A stretch of DNA of 64,000 nt from positions 620,001 through 684,000 of the forward strand of contig KV748225.1 in assembly GCA_001692895.1 (NCBI GenBank), read 5' to 3'. This document shows, piece by piece, positions 58,981 through 64,000 of this stretch. Made by a program: the position numbers and the translations under genes. The notes beneath the pieces were generated by a model, which saw only the letters and a program-made list of their open reading frames with translations, was not told the origin of the DNA and made no database searches. Positions within the stretch are counted from its first letter, which is position 1, and each line of letters starts with the position of its first letter. This DNA is from Cenococcum geophilum 1.58 (Eukaryota; Ascomycota; Dothideomycetes; Gloniales; Gloniaceae).

Positions 58981-60979
58981 GTGTTATTCTTAAATTCCTT
59001 TAAGGGTCTAAGGCTCTATTACTAGCTCCCTTTAGTTTTATAGGCCTCTACTTTTCCTAACTATTAGCTGCTAAATCCTTATATACTTAACTTATCCCTT
59101 AGCTAATACCTAGTTCGCTTCTTATCCTTAATATACTATAGATACGTATTCTCTAAATATTCCCACTATTGTTATCTATTTAAGTATTCTTCCGTAAGAA
59201 ATCTTCCTAGTTAAAGTATTAAGTCTCTTAACTCTTATACTTCCACTAGATACTAGCCGTATATATACTTAGCATTTTTATATTATTACTTATCTGGCGC
59301 CTAATATATCCTTATAAAGTATTTTTAGTTCTTTTCTTTTGGATTTTTATACATTTTATATATATTGTCCATATATACAATCTATAATAGCATATAGTAT
59401 ACTAGGTGCTTTAGGTTAATTCTTAATTTATCTTTATCCTTAAGTTTAAACCTCTATCACATTAATCTAAACGTTACGGTTTTATTTGTAGGTACTAAAA
59501 TACGTCTCTTACTTCTTTAGTTCTCTAATTATTCCTCTAGATCTTTTAATGTTATAATTAAGGCTCCCTTAATATAATTTATTACTTTTTTTGTAATTAG
59601 GTAGTTTTAAACAACTCTCTTATCTAACTATATATAGAAATCTTCCTACTTATTATTATGTCTTTGCCTATACCACTTTTAGTATAGCTATTAGAGTATA
59701 TACGGCTTATCTATAAAAAAGTATCTTCTTATTACTACGTTATAATAGCCCTTTATATGCCGTTCCTTAAACCTAGTTAAAATCCCTAAATCCTCTTTAT
59801 TTTCTAGTTTAGTAAGCTACTTAACTCTTAGTATGCCTACTCTTAGCCTATTAGTAATTCTTTATATTAGTACTTTATTTCGTATATAACCTAGTATACT
59901 AGATCCCGTATCTAGTTTCTGTTCTTACTATATAAAGATTCTTACTTTAAACTTATCTATAGTTTCTTATTATTTACGTCTTATAATTAGATCCTTAAAG
60001 TTCTCTTACTTCTTAATTATAATATTAACTTTTTAATCTTTAGTCCGAATACTATATTCTACTAGTAAGTCCTTTAGGTCTATATATCTATCTTCTAGTC
60101 TAGTTACTATTTATACTGTAGATTCTCTAATCTATCGCGAAGTCTCTTACTTCTTACTTATAGGTGTCCTTATTCGTACTCTAAATTCTTAGTCTCTTAG
60201 ATTTTTTAAAGCTATATTCTAGCCTTAGTCTAACTAGGCTTAACTAGTATTCTTATCTTATCTTAAGAGTTTTAAATCTTATTTATCTTGTCCTAAGAAT
60301 CTTATACCTTTAGAAAACTTTGCCCTAAGCTTATTTATATATTACTAAACTAAGCTATTACTCTGCTCTATCGGTTATTATCCGTTATAGGTCCTTAAGC
60401 GTACCTTATCTCGTCTTAAGAATTTTAAGCCTTTGGCCTTTTACCTTTATTAAGTAGTAAGTTAGCACTAGTAGCTATCTGCTTACTTAATTACCTTTAG
60501 ATATTACTCCTTCCATTTTATAAAGTAATAGATGCCGTATCTAACGGTATTATAATTCCCGTTACTAAACCTTGCTTTATAGCGGTTTTAGTCTCTACTT
60601 TTATTATATTATTAAGGCTTAGATACCTCTAGTTGGTTCCTTTTTTATCCTTATTACTATTAATTAATAAGTACTTTAACTCTATTATTATTGTTACTAA
60701 TCTTTATCCGTATATTGCTATAATATTTTAATTTAGCTTATAGAGTTGATTTTATTTTTTATCTAACTCTTTAGTTCCTTTAAGTCTCTTTAACTCTAGC
60801 TCCTATAGCTAATAGCTTACGCCGTACTTAGCGTCTTTATAAATTTAGTATGCGTTATTATAATAAAACGTAAAACTTTTAATTAAATATTCTTTTGTTT
60901 CTTATAGTATACTATTATTTCTCTATATATATATATTATATACTATTAGTCTAGTTCCCTTTACTATATAGTAACTTTA
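58981..60979 (-). other. 2-kb segment between zinc knuckle and protease of the gypsy element
   Basis: Gag zinc knuckle and protease are usually close together. Here about 2 kb intervenes. The minus strand has readable pieces (SLTKLENKEDLGILTRFKER, YNVVIRRYFF, RQRHNNK, LDKRVV.NYLI, near 59600-59830) that look coding but match no Pol domain I know. It may be an extra gag-pol domain of this lineage or an insertion. Confidence 0.45.
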
Positions 60980-62029
60980 ACTACTTTTATAGTCTTTAGC
61001 GAAATAACCTTATTTTCTATAATTTATATAAGCTTTATCTTTAAACTATTACTTTTATTATAAAGTCCGCTTAAATATCTTCTGCTATTAAGATCCTTAG
61101 TTTAGCCTATACTCTTTAGTCCTATAATTACTTAATCCTTAACTTCTAGGTTTCTATAGTTATTTTCCCTATCTCTTATAGGTTTCTTTAGTACCGCTTA
61201 GGTCTATTAGCTCTGCGCTATACCATAGTTTCTAATTTAGCTTTAGTCGCTGCGTACTTTACGCCTTATATAACTATAAAACTCTATTCTAGCCTCTTTT
61301 AGCCTATTTCCTTTAGAAGATCCTATTATTAATCTTAATCGCTTAATTTATTAATTCCCTAAAGGTGTCCGCATCTTCTATTAAAATAATTATATCCTAG
61401 ACTTTAGCCTTAAGTTCTTATTTATACTATGCTATAAGCGCCCTATTGTTCCATTTAACCTATATAGTAAGTATTTAAAACTATATTGTATACTTAAATA
61501 CTAAAGTTTGCTGCGTTAGGTCTTAAAGCTTTTTTTTTACTATAACTATTACTTCTAGGTCCCTAAATATCTATATTAATTATTCCGTAAATCCTACCTA
61601 GCTAAAAAATATAAATTATATATCTTAATTAGTAGTAGTTATTCTATTAGTCTATATTTCCGTTAAGTAGGGTTAAAACTATTTAAGCGCCCTTTCTGTT
61701 AAGAATAGTCCTACGTAGGCTATTTAATCTATTAACGTGGCTAACTTAGCCCCTTATATAACTTTAAAATGCATTTACATAATAAATCCTTTAAGCTTTA
61801 ATCTCTCTTCTAAGAATTATTTAATTAAAGGTAACTTAACCTTTGCTGCTCCGATTCTATTAAGTCTTTTTTTAAGTAATTAGTTATTTTTATTTAACTA
61901 ATTAACTATTTCCTATAGCTGTCTAACCGTAACTAGTTGTGAGTTAGTATCTTGTATACTTATATCTCCACTTAACCTCAAAGTAGTTGCTGCCGTTAAC
62001 GGCGTTGTGGTGGCTGCTTTTAATAGCAT
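60980..62029 (-). pseudogene. gag of the gypsy element (broken)
   Basis: It starts MLLKAATTTPLTAATTLRLS at 62029. The C-terminal Gag helix block reads TFRELINQAIRINNRIF-like sequence near 61350 (with stops), and the zinc knuckle YINYRKQGYFAKDY (expected CxxCxxxGHxxxxC) lies at 60980-61030. All three Cys and the His have been replaced by Tyr, which is what C:G to T:A changes would do. Confidence 0.8.
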
Positions 62030-62067
62030 GTTATTCGACTTCTGAGACCGTAACTAGGTAGTAATTA

Positions 62068-62276
62068 TGTAACAAAACCTTGTAGCAAGAACTACGGTGG
62101 ATTCGTCAATAGGCTAGGTATATAGGTAATGCAGGAAGTTAACAACGTAATAATAACTAGTGGAGTGTAGTGTTCGCAGTAATGAATAAATGAATAAATT
62201 AACCACTTATCGCATCATATTTATAAGAGAGCCGATTTATCGCGATATGAATAAATAATTGCGATATTGTAGATCA
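62068..62276 (-). repeat. candidate 5' LTR of the gypsy element (unpaired)
   Basis: On the minus strand a 209-bp interval begins TGATCTACAATATCGC and ends GGTTTTGTTACA, lies 38 bp upstream of gag, and contains a TATA-like box (CTCTTATAAATATG). CA/TG are common, so RIP is weak here. No second copy exists in the window, so the ends are a proposal only. Confidence 0.35.
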
Positions 62277-62333
62277 CCAGTCTTAGCATAGTGTTGTACT
62301 AAATTGTAGTAGTAAAAGTCTCTACAGAAGCCT

Positions 62334-64000
62334 CTACCTCCCCTCCCCCCCCCTAATATTTACCAGTAGCTCTCTCCTCTGGCCTCCTATAACTCCTCCT
62401 CTTACCTACGACTTTAAGCACTCCAATCGCTTAATATTCACTAGCCCAAGCCTTATACGCTACTAGGTAATTATCCTTCGCGCTTTAAAAAATATTCGCT
62501 CTGGTTTAGATAATATAGGTAGTATAGATAGGATATTTATCGCCATACGGTAGAGCGATGGGTAGTCTACGTAATTGCTTAGATTGAGCCACTAATTAAG
62601 GGCAGTGGTACTAGGAGGAAGATTAGTAGGGGAGGCGTTAATAAAGTAATTAAATTTATCTTTAATCGTATTAAGAACCGACTGCTTTTTATTCCAAAGA
62701 TCGTACTTATTAGGCTCCTAATCGCGAGTAATAGCTTCCTCCTCTTCTACTCTGCTTTTATACTTATCCTTATACTTATTTACCTAAAGCTTCTAAGCTA
62801 TAGCAACTACCGGCTTCCTCTAGGTGGCTTTCCAGTTGCGATTAATATAGGCCTTCCTCTGGTAAGGAGCTAATAGTAAGGCTGCGCCATATATAGCAAC
62901 TTCGTTAGTCTTAAGGTAGTATTTATTAAAGGCGTGCCAGCTGGTTCAAATGCAGTCGTAGAGCTTTATATTAGTAGAGTACTTTTGTAAAGCAGATTTA
63001 AAGTGCTCTACTATAAAATCTATCGTATAAAGCACCTTATTAAGAGTAGCCTTATTACCTTCCATCTCTTTTATAACTCTTTAGAAGGGCTATAGGAAGT
63101 CTCTAATATTTTTAAGAGCTCTCCAATCGGCGGCGTTAAGGATGTCTTCCTTATTAAACTCCTTAATATACTACTCTTAATATTTTATAATTGCGTCCTT
63201 TAATTTAAGAGCTACTAAGATTATATTATACCACGAGTTCCACCTTATATTGTTATCTATAGGAATAGCTTAAAGAGCTTTTATAATGAAGTAGTTATAG
63301 TAGGCAGTAAAGCTTTAAATATAGGCGATGATATTATACACCTTTCCTAGAGGGCTAATTAGGCGATAAGTAAACTTACTAGCCTTCCCTTTTTTAAACC
63401 TTTTAGCAAGGAGCTCCTTAATCTAATCGTCTTTAAGCTCTAACTCTGCTTTAAGCTTCTCGCGAGCTTCTTTAAAGGCGGCGTTAATAGCTGCTTTATC
63501 CTCCGAGAAGAAGAAAGCTTATGCGGCGATATTAAGTATATGCCCGTGGCAGCGAATACGGCGTTACTATGTATCGTATTTGGCTCCTGTTCCTGCCAAC
63601 TGAAGCCTCTTAGATAACCCTTAAAGAAGCTTATTATTACTGCCGTAATTATCGCCTATATAGTAGCCAACTTTATTAAGTATTTGGTAGTCCTTAAGGA
63701 CTTGCTAAAGGACTTCCACCTGTTTATTGCCGCCGTGTTTACTAGGGAGGAAAGGTAGAGCAAGTAAAGCCTTCCGAAGAACACCAGTATCGTTAATAAA
63801 GTGACTACAGATCGCGATAAAAGTCTTCCAATTTGGCGAAGTCCAGGCGTTAAGTAAGAGGTGTATTAGGGTGAGAGAGGATTAAAGCTTCTGCTTAAGG
63901 ATTTCTTTATTAAGGACGTAGGCCTCCTTGATTATTTTAGGCACGGTATTACTAGAGTTTATTAGAGCTTCCTCGCAGGTATAATTTACCGCAAGAAGTA
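62334..64000 (-). pseudogene. hAT-family transposase, RIP-mutated, N-terminus beyond the window
   Basis: The minus strand reads a hAT transposase from the window edge to a stop at 62334-62336. Visible in order are YQILNKVGYYIGDNYGSNNK (about 63650), RRIRCHGHILNIAAQAFFF (about 63530), IRWNSWYNIILVALKLKDAI (about 63230), IDFIVEHFKSAL (about 63010), then the C-terminal dimerisation region YPSLYRMAINILSILPILSK, PERIFFKARRIIT and RLGLVNIKRLECLKS. DxTRW is preserved as NIRW. Stops are few over the first 1.2 kb but appear at Trp/Gln positions. hAT enzymes cut and paste DNA with 8-bp target duplications; the element ends were not found here. Confidence 0.9.

Larger units (their letters stand above)
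57466..62029 (-). mobile_element. Ty3/gypsy retrotransposon, RIP-mutated, truncated in RNase H
   Basis: The minus strand carries gag from ATG 62029, then protease, RT and the start of RNase H, in gypsy order. The reading is lost at about 57466, inside RNase H just after the block ending HPVRF. No integrase and no 3' LTR follow. Stops are frequent throughout. A candidate 5' LTR lies at 62068-62276. Confidence 0.88.

Overview
The window looks like a gene-poor, transposon-rich compartment of a filamentous ascomycete genome that has been heavily hit by repeat-induced point mutation (RIP). Almost everything recognisable is a fossil. Protein motifs of fungal retroelements and host-type genes can be read for hundreds of codons, but they are broken by TAG/TAA stops where CAG, CAA or TGG would be expected, and CA/TG dinucleotides are scarce while TA is abundant. 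The paired LTRs of two elements differ only by transitions (12 of 194 sites and 19 of 208 sites, no indels). I find no intact protein-coding gene, no rRNA, no tRNA and no CRISPR array.

Layout. 1-673: end of a RIP-mutated ABC transporter. 1570-7516: complete Ty1/copia element with 194-bp LTRs and an ATAAG target duplication. 7.5-8.9 kb: a repeat family with a 17-bp minisatellite and a terminal hairpin. 8.94-15.29 kb: a block of very different base texture (GAT/ATC-rich, CA/TG not depleted) that ends in a 12-bp satellite. 15381-15405: 25-N scaffold gap. 15.4-17.5 kb: an indel-ridden second copy of 7.33-8.93 kb, probably poorly polished sequence. 17.9-18.9 kb: decayed 12-bp repeats. 18.9-32.4 kb: a pile of Tad1-like LINE fragments in both orientations, one of them split by a second, inverted copia element (23635-29800, TSD AAAAG). 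32.4-33.3 kb: another 12-bp array.

34-55 kb holds RIP-mutated sequences that look like host genes rather than transposons: an unrecognised gene with a basic C-terminus, a vacuolar Ca2+/H+ antiporter with a recognisable intron, a fungal-type (FunK1-like) protein kinase, an AAA+ ATPase of the fungal DUF7025 type, and two convergent unrecognised genes. A 425-bp foldback element, a ~380-bp direct repeat pair and a 17-bp array lie among them. 56.2-57.1 kb carries the third large 12-bp array. 57.47-62.03 kb is a Ty3/gypsy element on the minus strand, cut off within RNase H, with a possible 5' LTR at 62068-62276. 62334 to the window end is a hAT transposase pseudogene on the minus strand.

The parts do not form a working pathway. 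RIP normally needs duplicated DNA, so the mutated host-type genes imply that this segment, or its genes, once existed in more than one copy. The most open questions are the odd block at 8.94-15.29 kb, the dispersed 12-bp minisatellite family with its conserved leader, and a terminal hairpin whose stem differs between two copies while both arms remain complementary.
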